From contig CAWCJL010000001.1 in NCBI GenBank assembly GCA_963795775.1, positions 124,001-188,000 of the forward strand: a stretch of DNA of 64,000 nucleotides, written 5' to 3'. The translations under genes were made by a program, and so were the position numbers. The notes under the pieces are model-generated. The model was not told the origin of the DNA, ran no database searches, and saw only the letters and a list, made by a program, of their open reading frames with translations. Positions 1 to 8,360 of the stretch are shown here, piece by piece. The DNA is from CAWCJL01 sp963795775. Lineage in GTDB: Bacteria; Acidobacteriota; Terriglobia; Terriglobales; Acidobacteriaceae. Every line of letters starts with the position of its first letter. Positions within the stretch are counted from its first letter, which is position 1.

Positions 1-149
1 TGCCAGGTGATGGCTTCATCGAGCTCGGCGACGGAGACGTTGAAGCTGTGGCGGAGCTTGTCCTTGAGGCTGCGGACGACCTGGCGGCGGTCCTTGAGGG
101 AGCGGGAAAGCGGGATGCGGAGTTCGAGGGTGAGGGCGGCGACGGGCAT
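1..149 (-). CDS. DUF503 family protein, N-terminal part (runs off window start)
   Basis: The reverse complement from the ATG at 149 gives 49 codons with no stop before the window edge. The reading begins MPVAALTLELRIPLSRSLKD and continues with the K-D-R-R-Q-V-V-R-S-L-K-D-K-L segment and FNVSVAELDE. This matches the start of the small DUF503 (YlxP-like) family: a beta strand, the SLKDKR helix and the F-N-V-S-V-A-E strand. Family members are about 90-100 residues long and often lie near rbfA and other ribosome or RNA genes, but their role is not established. GGTGAG lies just upstream of the start as a ribosome binding site. Only the N-terminal half is visible. Confidence 0.8.
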   Translation of the reverse strand, partial: MPVAALTLELRIPLSRSLKDRRQVVRSLKDKLRHSFNVSVAELDEAITW

Positions 150-155
150 GGGTTT

Positions 156-244
156 ACTCACCACAGAGAGCAGAACCAGAGCAAGCACAGAAAGCAGAGA
201 TTGCAGAGAAAGCACAGAAAGCCGAGAGCACAGAGGGCGCGCGG
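156..244. repeat. CACAGAG-rich degenerate repeat
   Basis: The 121-bp gap between two minus-strand genes is made mostly of imperfect tandem copies of CACAGAG/CAGAGA-type words, beginning CTCACCACAGAGAGCA. A second, shorter copy with the same opening is at 8606-8640. It has no coding signal and is probably a dispersed intergenic repeat. Confidence 0.6.
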
Positions 245-270
245 AGTTGCATTGGCCGATTGGTTCCAGA

Positions 271-1707
271 TCAACTGCCGTGGAAAGGGGCGATCTGCTC
301 CGCACTGGGTGGGGATGTAAGGGCGCTGACCACGATGAGGCAGAGAAGGGAGGCGACGAGCGCGGGGAAGATGGCGTCGCGCTGCGCGAGCAGGGGTGGC
401 AGATGGTGCTTGACGATATCGGCGTCCCAGAAAACGGTGACGAAGGTGCCGGCGGCGATGGCCGAGACGGCGCCGGCGGAATTGGCTCTGCGCGAGTAGA
501 AGGCAGCGAGAATGACGGGAGTGAGGGCGGCGGAGTAGATGGTGTAGGCGTAGAGCGTTTTCGCCAGCACTGACTGCGTGTTGAGCGCCTGGTAGAGCGC
601 CCAGATGCCGAGGAAGACGACCATGAGCCGGGAGACGATGAGGATGCGTTTGTTCGAGGCGTCGGGCGCGATGTAGCGGGTGAAGATGTCGTTGACCAGG
701 TTGGTGGCGGGCGAGAACAGGTAGTTATTGGCGGTGGAGATGATCTTGGCGAAGACGGCGCCCATGAGCAGAGCGCCAAGCCACGCGGGCAGGCCGTGCA
801 GCGCGGTGTAGGCAATGATTTCGCGCGGACGCTCGTGCACTTCGCCGGTGGGGAAGACGACCGAGGCAAAGACGGCTAATGCCACAATGACTGTTTCCAG
901 AATAACGGTGCCCACCACCCAGCCGACGACCGCGCGGCTGGCGTCCTTTTCGGATTTGGCGGAGAAGAACTTCTGATACATCGACTGGTTGCCGAGCATG
1001 AGCAGCATGGTGGGGAGAAACAGCTCGAATGCCTGCAGCACGCTGAGATCGCCGAATACCTGGAAGTGGGTTGCCGGAAGCGTGGCATGCACGGTGGACC
1101 ATCCGCCAGCGGAATGAAGCGTGAAGGGAAGCGCGGCAATCAGCGTCACCGTGGCGAGCAGGCCGATGAATACGTCCATGTAAGCCACCGAGGACATGCC
1201 GGCAATCGCGGTAAAGACGATGACAAAGGTGGCCATGAGGTACTTGCCGAGCTCCGCAGTGATCACTGAAGGGAAGACCAGGTGGAGGATGTCCCCGCCG
1301 CCGATCAACTGGTAGCTGGTGATGGCGGTATAGGTGAAGAGCACCGCGATCACGCCAAGCACGCGGGCCGCCTGGTTGTAGCGGGCTTCGAGCAGGTCAG
1401 GGATGGTGAACTGCGCGAATTTGCGCGCGCGCGGCGCGATGAAGTAGATGAGCAGCAGTCCGGCCCAGCCCCCGCCGGACTGCCAGAGTGCGGCAAAGCC
1501 GTGATGGTATGCGTTCTCCGCACCGCCGAGCAGCGAGCCGGAGCCGATCCAGGAAGAGAGCAGGGTGAAGACGAGGACGAAGGCGGGCAGCGAGCGGCCG
1601 GCGACGAGGTAGTCCGCCTTGGTCTGGGCTTTGCGCAGACGCGAAAGCGAGACAGTAAGCAGGATGAGCACGATCGCGCCGAGCACGGCGGCGTAGAGAG
1701 GGTTCAT
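271..1707 (-). CDS. Sodium:solute symporter family (SSS) transporter
   Basis: This is a 478-residue polytopic membrane protein when started at the ATG at 1707, MNPLYAAVLGAIVLILL. The open frame extends 19 codons upstream, but that part is hydrophilic and unlike the family. The early segment ADYLVAGRSLPAFVLVFTLL, followed by a G-S-G-S-L-L-G-G-A-E-N-A-Y run, is the TM1/TM2 signature of SSS/LeuT-fold Na+ symporters (proline, pantothenate and sugar carriers). About 13 hydrophobic segments follow. It probably couples Na+ influx to uptake of a small solute across the inner membrane. The substrate cannot be read from the sequence. It stands alone, oriented like the DUF503 gene after it. Confidence 0.88.
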   Translation of the reverse strand: MNPLYAAVLGAIVLILLTVSLSRLRKAQTKADYLVAGRSLPAFVLVFTLLSSWIGSGSLLGGAENAYHHGFAALWQSGGGWAGLLLIYFIAPRARKFAQFTIPDLLEARYNQAARVLGVIAVLFTYTAITSYQLIGGGDILHLVFPSVITAELGKYLMATFVIVFTAIAGMSSVAYMDVFIGLLATVTLIAALPFTLHSAGGWSTVHATLPATHFQVFGDLSVLQAFELFLPTMLLMLGNQSMYQKFFSAKSEKDASRAVVGWVVGTVILETVIVALAVFASVVFPTGEVHERPREIIAYTALHGLPAWLGALLMGAVFAKIISTANNYLFSPATNLVNDIFTRYIAPDASNKRILIVSRLMVVFLGIWALYQALNTQSVLAKTLYAYTIYSAALTPVILAAFYSRRANSAGAVSAIAAGTFVTVFWDADIVKHHLPPLLAQRDAIFPALVASLLCLIVVSALTSPPSAEQIAPFHGS

Positions 1708-1838
1708 GGGCGCGCAGGTTCCTTCAGCAGGCGGCGTGTGACGGTGCGAACGCTCATGGTACATGGCGCTTCCCGCGAAAGCGAGAGCGCTGTATCAGCG
1801 AGGGCGCGGGGCCCCGCTTTGCGCTATGCTGAGGTGCG

Positions 1839-2117
1839 ATGAAATTCACCATCACGCATGCACGCGCATTTGTGGGAAGCAACATTTCGATCTGCGTGGA
1901 AGCAGATCCCAAGGAAGGCCTGCGCTCGGTACAGGTGGTGCTCGACGGAGACTCGCTCGACACGGGAGACGTCGAGCCCGGAACGCAGCAGTACACGCAG
2001 GAATACTCAGCGGTCGGCGACGCGGGCGCAGGCGTGGAGCATGCGTTGGTGGTGACCGCAATGGATGAGCAGGGCCTGCCGCACTCTTCCACCACGCGCT
2101 GGGTGGATACGCTTTGA
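1839..2117 (+). CDS. Conserved small hypothetical protein, possible Ig-like fold
   Basis: This 92-residue ORF begins MKFTITHARAFVGSNISICV and ends TTRWVDTL. It is short, acidic and alternates strand-like segments (ISICVEAD, RSVQVVLDG, HALVVTAMD), which suggests a small beta-sandwich, perhaps Ig-like. There is no signal peptide or transmembrane segment. It points toward the minus-strand DUF167 gene, with only 4 bp between the stops. I do not recognise a family. Coding is supported by its fit between flanking genes and balanced protein-like composition, but the call remains hypothetical. Confidence 0.6.
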   Translation: MKFTITHARAFVGSNISICVEADPKEGLRSVQVVLDGDSLDTGDVEPGTQQYTQEYSAVGDAGAGVEHALVVTAMDEQGLPHSSTTRWVDTL

Positions 2118-2121
2118 ACTG

Positions 2122-2445
2122 CTAGGCGAGCAGGTGTTCGCGGAGGAGCGCGTGGAGTTCGGCGGCGCTGCGGCCGGGGATGCGGATGACCTTGTTGCGG
2201 GCATGCGCGCCGGCGATGAGGTGAACGGCGGAGCGGGGCACGTTGAGCAGGCCGGAGAGGTAATCGATCAGGGCTTCATTGGCGCGGCCTTCGACAGCGG
2301 GTGCGGTGAGGGCGATTTTGATGGCGGCATCCGCGCCAGTGCCGACCGTGCCGAGGAGCCCTGTGCGCTTTGCATTCGGCTGCACGCGGACGACAAACGT
2401 TGCGCCCTGCGGCGTGTCCCTGATGGCATTTTCAAGCGGGGTCAC
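2122..2445 (-). CDS. DUF167 (YggU-like) family protein
   Basis: This 107-residue protein contains FVVRVQPNAKRTGLLG, the strand I-K-I-A-L-T-A-P-A-V-E-G-R-A-N-E-A-L and the later HARNKVIRIPG segment. This order of V-x-P-x-A, APAVEGxAN and R-x-K-x-x-x-I defines the YggU/DUF167 alpha-beta fold. Function is unknown, and in many bacteria it sits next to yggS and yggT. Here its ATG overlaps the stop of the yggS-like gene by 4 bp (ATGA), so the two are translationally coupled in one minus-strand operon. Confidence 0.9.
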   Translation of the reverse strand: MTPLENAIRDTPQGATFVVRVQPNAKRTGLLGTVGTGADAAIKIALTAPAVEGRANEALIDYLSGLLNVPRSAVHLIAGAHARNKVIRIPGRSAAELHALLREHLLA

Positions 2446-3164
2446 CGGCTGTAGTCTCTCGCACCGAAGAGTGCCGTGCCAAGACGGATCTCGGTCGCGC
2501 CTTCTTCAATGGCCGTGGTGAAGTCGTGGCTCATGCCCATGGAGAGGGAGTGGAAGCTGAGGCGCGGGTGCTGCGGCGCGAGGCGGTCGCGGAGTTCGCG
2601 CAGGCGGCGGAAGTAGGGGCGGACGGCTTCGGCGTCGCGCAGGTACGGCGGCACGGTCATGAGCCCGCGAGGCTGCAGGTTCCGGAGGTCGGGCAGGCGC
2701 TCAAGCAGTTGTGCGAGCTCCGAGGAGTCAGGGAGAAGGCCGGATTTGCTTGCTTCCTCGCTGAGCTTGATTTCGAGCAGGATCGGGAGGGAACGGCCGA
2801 GCTTTGCGGCTGCCGCGTCAAGACGTTCGGCAAGGCGCAGCGAGTCCACCGAGTCGATGGAAGAGAAGAGTTCGGCGGCGCGGGCAGCCTTGTTGGTCTG
2901 CAGATGGCCGATGAGGTGAAAGGCGAGATCCGGCACCGGCGTGCCGGCGAGGTGCGCATGCTTGTCCTGAAACTCCTGGACCTTATTCTCGCCAAAGAAG
3001 CGGATACCGAGTGCAGCAGCCTCGATGATGGCCGACACGGGATGCATTTTGGTGACGGCCATGAGCCGCACCTCGTGACGCGGGCGGCCGGCCCGCCGGC
3101 ATGCGGCTGCGATCTCCTCTTCGACATGGGCGAGGTTCTCGCGCAGCTCTTCGGGCGTATTCAT
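2442..3164 (-). CDS. YggS-family pyridoxal phosphate-binding protein (PLP homeostasis)
   Basis: This 240-residue protein has the YggS/PLPBP hallmarks: LMAVTKMHPVSAI, where the Lys in AVTK forms the Schiff base with PLP, then IRFFGENKVQEFQDK, FHLIGHLQTNK, SIDSVDSL, and the C-terminal phosphate-binding SMGMSHDFTTAIEEGATE and RLGTALFG. The fold is a single-domain alanine-racemase TIM barrel without known catalysis, and it keeps free PLP and amino-acid pools in balance. It overlaps the decarboxylase stop upstream and the DUF167 start downstream by 4 bp each. The upstream partner is itself a PLP enzyme. Confidence 0.93.
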   Translation of the reverse strand: MNTPEELRENLAHVEEEIAAACRRAGRPRHEVRLMAVTKMHPVSAIIEAAALGIRFFGENKVQEFQDKHAHLAGTPVPDLAFHLIGHLQTNKAARAAELFSSIDSVDSLRLAERLDAAAAKLGRSLPILLEIKLSEEASKSGLLPDSSELAQLLERLPDLRNLQPRGLMTVPPYLRDAEAVRPYFRRLRELRDRLAPQHPRLSFHSLSMGMSHDFTTAIEEGATEIRLGTALFGARDYSR

Positions 3165-4649
3165 GCGGCCGCAGCGAGCGCGTCCCCGAGTTCGACAACG
3201 GCCGCGGCGAGCGCGTCGAAGTCTTCCATCCGGCTGCGGTGGTTGGTGTTGGCCATGCGGATGGCGTAGCGGCCATCGAGTACAGTGCCGGATACGATAA
3301 AGCCGCCGGACTCCTGCAGGGCGATGACCAGCCTGCGGTTGAGCGTGTTGAGCGCGGCTTCGTCGAGTCGCGGTGCGCGATAGCGGAAGCAGACCACGTT
3401 CATGGGCCGGGGAGCGAGCAGTTCCAGCCTGGGATGGCTGCGGACCAGAGCTTCGAGATGCGCGCTCTGCGCTACATTCTGCTCGATCAGGGCGGCATAG
3501 GCCTCGACGCCGTGGGTCTTCAAAGACATCCAGAGCTTGAGGGCCTTGAAGCCGCGCGTGAGTTCGATACCGCGGTCGGCAAAGCGGAGGCCGGGCCCGA
3601 GAATGCCGCCTTGTGAAGCCTCGATGTAGCTGGCCCTGGTGGCGAAAGCGGCGGTGTGCGCCTCAGGATCGCGCACCAGCACGCAGCCGATCTCGAAGGG
3701 AAGGTACACCCACTTGTGCAGGTCGAAGGCGAGGGAGTCGGCCAATTCAGCGCCGCGGACGAGGTGCCGGTACCGCTCGCTGAGCTTCAGAAGTGCGCCG
3801 AATGCGCCGTCTACGTGGAACCAGAGGTCTTCTTCGCGGCACAGGGCGGCGAGTGCGGGCAGGTCATCCACGGCGCCGGTGTTGACGGTGCCGCAGTTGC
3901 CGATCACGGCGATGGGGCGGTGGCCCGCGGCCTTGTCTGCTCGAATCTGTGACCGTAACTGTTCTGTATCGACCTGGTGCGCGGCGTTGACGGGGATGCG
4001 CCGGTAGTTTTCGCGGCCAAGGCCGAAGAGCTCGATCGCCTTTTCTGCCCAGGAATGTGTTTCCGTGGAGCCGTATATCAGCAGGCGCGGATGATCGCCC
4101 TGCAGGCCTTCGCGGCGGATATCGAAGCCGGCCTTGGCGTGGCGGGCGACCGCCAGGCCGATGAGGTTGGCCATGGTGCCGCCGGAGGTGAGCAGGCCGG
4201 AGGTTTCCGCGGGCATGCCCATCAGCTCGGCGAGCCAGCGCAGCGTTTGTTCTTCGACCAGGGCGGGCGACTGGTTGCCGCCACCCATGTGCGGGTTGAT
4301 GCCGGAGGCGAGCATGTCGGCAAGCATGGCGAGGGGGGTGCCGTTGCCGCGGACCCATCCCCAGGCGCGGGGGTGGCGGTTGCCATTGGTGTAGGGCAGG
4401 ATGTCGCGCGCGGAACTGGTCGTAGACCGCTGCGGCGGGTGCGGGCTGGTAAGGGACGGGTTCGGCCAGGGCGGCGGCGACCGGTTCGGGCACGGGCTGC
4501 CAGGCCGGTTCCTCGCGGATGGCGCGGAGGTGGTCGAGCATGTCATCGACCATGCGGTGGCCCAAGGTGCGGAGTTCGTTCCAGTCTTCGGGGTCCAGGG
4601 TGCGTTCGGCGATGAGAGCTTGGGGCAGGGTTTCGGTCTGCGTGGCCAT
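3161..4649 (-). pseudogene. Group II PLP-dependent decarboxylase (aromatic amino acid/glutamate type), frameshifted
   Basis: The protein is split over two frames. From the ATG at 4649, MATQTETLPQALIAERTLDP runs through HRMVDDMLDHLRAI to AAVYDQFRA. The family sequence then resumes one frame over at DILPYTNGNRHPRAWGWVRG. The switch falls at about 4404-4413 in a CG alternating tract. Beyond it the protein is complete: GGNQSPALVEEQTLRWLAEL, LLTSGGTMANLIGL, the H-V-D-G-A-F-G segment, and DLHKWVYLPFEIGCV with the PLP Lys. Intact members decarboxylate L-DOPA, tryptophan or glutamate-like substrates. The one-event frameshift could be a true mutation or an assembly error. Its stop overlaps the yggS-like start by ATGA. 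Confidence 0.82.
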
Positions 4650-4975
4650 GGGTGGAACCTCGCTGGTTCGGGATACGGGCGAGGCGGGCTGCCGGCGCTC
4701 GGGGTCCACGTCCTCGCGGGGAGGATCGCAGCTCCGTGTCTTAGCTTACTAAACCGCTCAGGTCTGCGGATACTGGACAAGGCGTGGGCCGGGATATTCG
4801 CGTCGGTAAGCTGTACCGAACCGCTTGAATCCACAGATCGCACTACAGGTGAGGTGAGCTGGTACTTTTCTCTGTCGCGCACCATAAGCCCTTTAATCAG
4901 TACCCATCAGTACCAATCGAACGAAAGGGACCTCACAGCGCGTAGGCTTATGTGTTGCTATGCTGATTACGTAGG
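4650..4975. other. 326-bp gene-free stretch between divergent genes
   Basis: This lies between the divergent starts of the decarboxylase and a plus-strand hypothetical, so it should hold both promoters. Base composition falls toward the right end (AT-richer from about 4860). I see no repeat, RNA gene or convincing promoter hexamers. ATCAGTACC-type words occur twice near 4898-4917 (AGTACCCATCAGTACCAATC), a possible short direct repeat. Confidence 0.4.
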
Positions 4976-5572
4976 ATGCACAACGTCAACATGCCCCATT
5001 CCCGCATGGTCCGAATCAGAAATCAGATGCTCGCTGCATGGAAGTGGTCGTTGTCTTTCCGGAAGCGCGAATGGAAGCTGGACGACTATCCGATCGGTTT
5101 AACAGAGCAGGACTTAAATCCCTCTTATAGCGCACCTCGCTTCAGCCAGCATCGCTACAGGGCATACATCATCAAATGGGACGTCATCGGATCAGGAGAC
5201 ACACCTGACCAGGCTAGAGCCAATCTTGCACAGAACTTTGAGACTGTAAAGCAGAAGCGAAGCCAAGAAGGAAAGGCACCAATTCGTCCTGGAACGAATT
5301 GTCCTCTTGAGTTCGCCTCGCAAGAGAAGGTCTCGACCAACACGGCATTGAGCGATGATTTCGTTCAACGAATTCTCGGCTTGGAGTGGGCTTGGATATC
5401 CGATGAATCGAGCCTTTGGGATTTCCATACAGAGCAGACGAATGATCTGCTGTGTGCAAAAATTCGTGAAGTCTACGGCGTAGATGTATCTGATATCGAG
5501 TCTGCACCTTTATGGGCCATCTTCGAACGAATCGAGGAAAACCGAGCCTCTGGACAGAATCAGTCCTCATGA
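4976..5572 (+). CDS. Hypothetical protein with HicB-like segment
   Basis: This is a 198-residue soluble protein, clearly lower in GC than its neighbours. Residues about 57-105 read YRAYIIKWDVIGSGDTPDQA, then a helix, then E-G-K-A-P-I-R-P-G. This strand/G-x-G-D-T/helix/EGxPIP pattern resembles HicB-type antitoxin folds. The C-terminal half (LSDDFVQRILGLEWAWISDE onward) is acidic and helical and unfamiliar. No HicA-like toxin is adjacent. The start is uncertain: in-frame ATGs occur at 4976, 4991 and 5006, and none has a well-placed ribosome binding site. The low GC suggests transfer. Function is unknown. Confidence 0.6.
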   Translation: MHNVNMPHSRMVRIRNQMLAAWKWSLSFRKREWKLDDYPIGLTEQDLNPSYSAPRFSQHRYRAYIIKWDVIGSGDTPDQARANLAQNFETVKQKRSQEGKAPIRPGTNCPLEFASQEKVSTNTALSDDFVQRILGLEWAWISDESSLWDFHTEQTNDLLCAKIREVYGVDVSDIESAPLWAIFERIEENRASGQNQSS

Positions 5573-5642
5573 GTCGGCTTATCGGAAGTGATCTGAACAA
5601 CCGAACTGAATTGTAGACTCGTTTATCAAGCTGACCCACGAC

Positions 5643-7367
5643 TCAGTAGCCTACGGCCTTGCCGGAGCCGCGGTCGTCGTGGCCGCCCATCAGCCAACCG
5701 TCCTTGACCTCGACGGCTTCGACGAGGGCGAGGACGACGGGGTGGCTGGGGTTGAGGATGTAGCCCATGTGCTGCAGCGCGGCGAGGGTGTCGGGGGAGA
5801 CGCCGCGCTCGTACTCCAGGCGGTCGGGCTTCCACTGGTGGTGCACCCGGGGGAAGTCGATCGCGTCCTGGATGCCCATGCCGAAGTCCACTACGTTGAG
5901 GATGACCTGGAGGACGGCGGTGGTGATGGTGGACCCGCCCGGGGCGCCGAGGACGAGGAAGGGCTTGCCGTCCCTGGTGAGGATGGTGGGGGTCATGGAG
6001 GAGAGGGGGCGCTTGCCGGGGGCGATAGCGTTGCGCTCGCCCTGGACGAGGCCGAACATGTTGGGGCTGCCGGGCTTGGCGGCGAAGTCGTCCATCTCGT
6101 CGTTGAGGAGGAAGCCGGCGCCGGGGACGGTGACGCCGGAGCCGTAGCCGTTGTTGAGGGTGTAGGTGACGGCGACGGCGTTGCCCTGTGCGTCAACGAT
6201 GCTGAAGTGGGTGGTGTCGGTCTCCTCCGCTGCGGGGCCGAGGCCGGGGCTGACCTGGTCGCTGGGTGTGGCGTGGTCAGGCTGGATGGTGGAGCGGCGC
6301 TGGGCGATATAAGCGGGCGCGAGGAGCTGCGGGATGGGGTTCCGGGTCTGGGCTGTGGTGCCGGGAAAATCCGGATCGCCGAGGTAGGTGTTGCGGTCGG
6401 CGTAGAAGCGGCGCATGGCTTCGGCTTCGTAGTGGTAGGTGGAGGCGGCGCCGGGGCCGCCCTTCCCGTAGCCGGTGGTGTCGAGGATGCCGAGCATCTG
6501 CAGGATGCCGACGCCGCCGGAGCTGGGCGGGGGCGAGGTGATGACGTGGTAGCCGTGGTAGTCGCCTTCGAGGGGCTTGCGCTCGATGGCGCGGTAGTTG
6601 TGGAGGTCGGCCAGGGTGATGAGGCCGCCGTTCTTCGCCTCGGCGTCGGCCAGGAGGTGGGCGGTTTGGCCGTCGTAGAAGTCGGCTGCGCCGTGGTCGG
6701 CGATACGGGTGAGGGTGCGGGCGAGTTCGGGTTGGCGGAAGGTCTCGTGCCAGGGATGGCCGTCGTTGCCGTTGAGGCCGTGGTCGATGAAGATGCGTTT
6801 GGACTCGGGGTACCGGGATAGGGTGCCGGCGTAGTGCTGCCAGGAGTCCACCTGCCACTTGGGGACGGGGAAGCCGTCCGTGGCGAGATGGACGGAGGGC
6901 TGCAAGAGCGTGCGCCAGGCGGTGTGGCCGTAGCGCTGGTGGGCCAGGGCGAGGCCGCGGACGGTGCCGGGGACTCCGGAGGCGAGCCAGCCGTCAATGG
7001 AGGCGGGCTGGTCGCTGCCGGGCGCTTTGATGGGATTGCCCTGGGCGTCGAGGTACATGTTGTGGGTCGCCTTCGCCGGGGCGGCTTCGCGGAAGTCGAT
7101 GAAGGTGGAGCGGCCGTCGGCGAGGCGGATGAGCATGAAGCCGCCGCCGCCCAGGTTGCCGGCGAAGGGATGGGTGACGGCGAGGGCGAAGCCGACGGCG
7201 ACGGCGGCATCGACGGCATTGCCACCGGCCTTGAGGACGCTGACGCCGACGTCGGCGGCCAGGGGCTCCTGGGTGACGACCATGCCGGACTTGCCGTAGA
7301 CGGGGTCGTGGGCGAGGGCGGTGCTGGTGGTGAGGGTGAGGAGCAGGAGGGCGGCGAGGGGCTTCAT
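5643..7367 (-). CDS. ggt: Gamma-glutamyltransferase / glutathione hydrolase
   Basis: This is a 574-residue Ntn-hydrolase precursor. The ATG at 7367 gives a signal peptide, MKPLAALLLLTLTTSTALAH. The open frame upstream runs into repeat DNA and is discarded. Family landmarks are GGNAVDAAVAVGFALAVTHP, the FIDFREAAPAKA substrate-arginine region, DTTHFSIVDAQGNAVAVTYT, where the first Thr of THFS is the autocleavage site and nucleophile, and the small-subunit PLSSMTPTI and GAPGGSTI motifs. It is exported and hydrolyses or transpeptidates gamma-glutamyl compounds such as glutathione in the periplasm. It is monocistronic. Confidence 0.95.
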   Translation of the reverse strand: MKPLAALLLLTLTTSTALAHDPVYGKSGMVVTQEPLAADVGVSVLKAGGNAVDAAVAVGFALAVTHPFAGNLGGGGFMLIRLADGRSTFIDFREAAPAKATHNMYLDAQGNPIKAPGSDQPASIDGWLASGVPGTVRGLALAHQRYGHTAWRTLLQPSVHLATDGFPVPKWQVDSWQHYAGTLSRYPESKRIFIDHGLNGNDGHPWHETFRQPELARTLTRIADHGAADFYDGQTAHLLADAEAKNGGLITLADLHNYRAIERKPLEGDYHGYHVITSPPPSSGGVGILQMLGILDTTGYGKGGPGAASTYHYEAEAMRRFYADRNTYLGDPDFPGTTAQTRNPIPQLLAPAYIAQRRSTIQPDHATPSDQVSPGLGPAAEETDTTHFSIVDAQGNAVAVTYTLNNGYGSGVTVPGAGFLLNDEMDDFAAKPGSPNMFGLVQGERNAIAPGKRPLSSMTPTILTRDGKPFLVLGAPGGSTITTAVLQVILNVVDFGMGIQDAIDFPRVHHQWKPDRLEYERGVSPDTLAALQHMGYILNPSHPVVLALVEAVEVKDGWLMGGHDDRGSGKAVGY

Positions 7368-7400
7368 GGTTCCGACCAGAATACCGGTTGGACTGAGACG

Positions 7401-7553
7401 CAGGTCCTTCGGCTCGCTGCGCTCGCTCAGGATGACAAGCTCGGGCCAAAGGCAAACGCAGGTCCTTCGACTCGCTGCGCTCGCTCGGGATGACAAGCTC
7501 GGGCCAAAGGCAAACGCAGGTCCTTCGGCTCGCTGCGCTCGCTCAGGATGACA
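7401..7553 (+). repeat. Family A repeat: 58-bp tandem direct repeat, about 2.6 units
   Basis: Units begin at 7401, 7459 and 7517 with CAGGTCCTTCGGCTCGCTGC or a one-base variant and end in GGATGACA; the spacer carries CTCGGGCCAAAGGCAAACG. The core CTCGCTGCGCTCGC is nearly palindromic. The third unit overlaps the end of the adjacent minus-strand membrane-protein gene. The same family recurs at 8160, 13855, 21800 and 25310, always in this orientation. Confidence 0.9.
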
Positions 7554-8103
7554 GTGGTTTGGGGGGCCTGCGGAGGAGGAGGCGGAAGAGGTTGGAGCCG
7601 GAGGCGCCGATGACCAGCAGGGTGCCGAAGAGGACGACGACGTCGATGCTGTCGCGGCCCTGCCGGGACCAGTAGTTGTTTTCGAGGTAGAGCCAGAGGG
7701 AGAACTCGTCGAGGGTGAGGGCGGCCCCCACGCCGTAGAGGATGGAGAGGAGGTGGGAGAAGAAGAGGGCGGTGGGGGTATCGCCGTGGTCGATTTCGGC
7801 GAGCCAGCCGTAGCCGACGGCGAGCAGCAGGAGGATGCCCCAGACGAGGTGGTGGATGTGGGTTCCGCCCATCATGACCCAGCCGAAGGGTCCGACGTGG
7901 TGGGTGATGGCGCGGACGAGCAGGCGGACGGCGAGAAAGGTGATGAAAAAGCTGACGGCGGCGTAGAAGAGGCGGCGGCGGGGGCGGTCGGGGATGCCCT
8001 GGTGGACGAGGTGGCCGAGGCGGGTGCGGTGGAGCAGGAAGAGCATCACCGCGGTGGCGGCGATGACGAAGAGGAGCAGGATCCAGGCGCCGGTCAGGTG
8101 CAT
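7543..8103 (-). CDS. Conserved polytopic membrane protein of unknown function
   Basis: This 186-residue protein starts MHLTGAWILLLFVIAATAVM and has about five hydrophobic segments. A central THIHHLVWGILLLLAVGYGW is followed by a polar loop and the segment L-T-L-D-E-F-S-L-W-L. The clustered His residues (HIHH) and the downstream LDEF could bind metal or a lipid head group, but this is speculation. The last residues L-S-S and the stop codon lie inside a family A repeat copy (7517-7553), and another copy sits 57 bp upstream of the start. I do not recognise a named family. Confidence 0.75.
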   Translation of the reverse strand: MHLTGAWILLLFVIAATAVMLFLLHRTRLGHLVHQGIPDRPRRRLFYAAVSFFITFLAVRLLVRAITHHVGPFGWVMMGGTHIHHLVWGILLLLAVGYGWLAEIDHGDTPTALFFSHLLSILYGVGAALTLDEFSLWLYLENNYWSRQGRDSIDVVVLFGTLLVIGASGSNLFRLLLRRPPKPLSS

Positions 8104-8159
8104 GGGGACAGTATGCAGCCTCCGTCCCGCCTCTCCTACTCTTCGCTGCGCTCTAACCG

Positions 8160-8196
8160 CAGGTCCTTCGACTCGCTACGCTCGCTCAGGATGACA
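8160..8196 (+). repeat. Family A repeat, single copy
   Basis: One full-length copy, CAGGTCCTTCGACTCGCTAC through CTCAGGATGACA, lies upstream of the membrane-protein gene. With the copies at 7401-7553 it brackets that gene in direct orientation. Confidence 0.9.
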
Positions 8197-8224
8197 TGGT
8201 AAGAGGGAGACCCCCCCTCCCCCC

Positions 8225-8318
8225 GGACTTTCGGGCTAAAGTCCTCTCCGGAAAGGGTTTAGGTCAGGGGTGGGCGGCTAAAGTCCTCATTCTAAAGGTA
8301 CTTACGCGTAAAGTCCTC
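8225..8318. repeat. TAAAGTCCTC motif repeats with a hairpin
   Basis: TAAAGTCCTC occurs at 8237-8246, 8279-8288 and 8309-8318. The first copy forms an inverted repeat with GGACTTT at 8225-8231 (GGACTTT, 6-nt loop, AAAGTCC). This part of the 694-bp gene-free stretch 8104-8797 has no coding potential and looks like a further dispersed repeat type. Confidence 0.7.
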
Positions 8319-8360
8319 TTGCCATTGGGGTTAGCTGGGCTTTGCCATGAAGTGGAGGCG

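Noticed and set aside
5679..6821. Long plus-strand open frame opposite gamma-glutamyltransferase
   Set aside because: Gly/Val/Glu-rich low-complexity antisense shadow of an unambiguous ggt gene.
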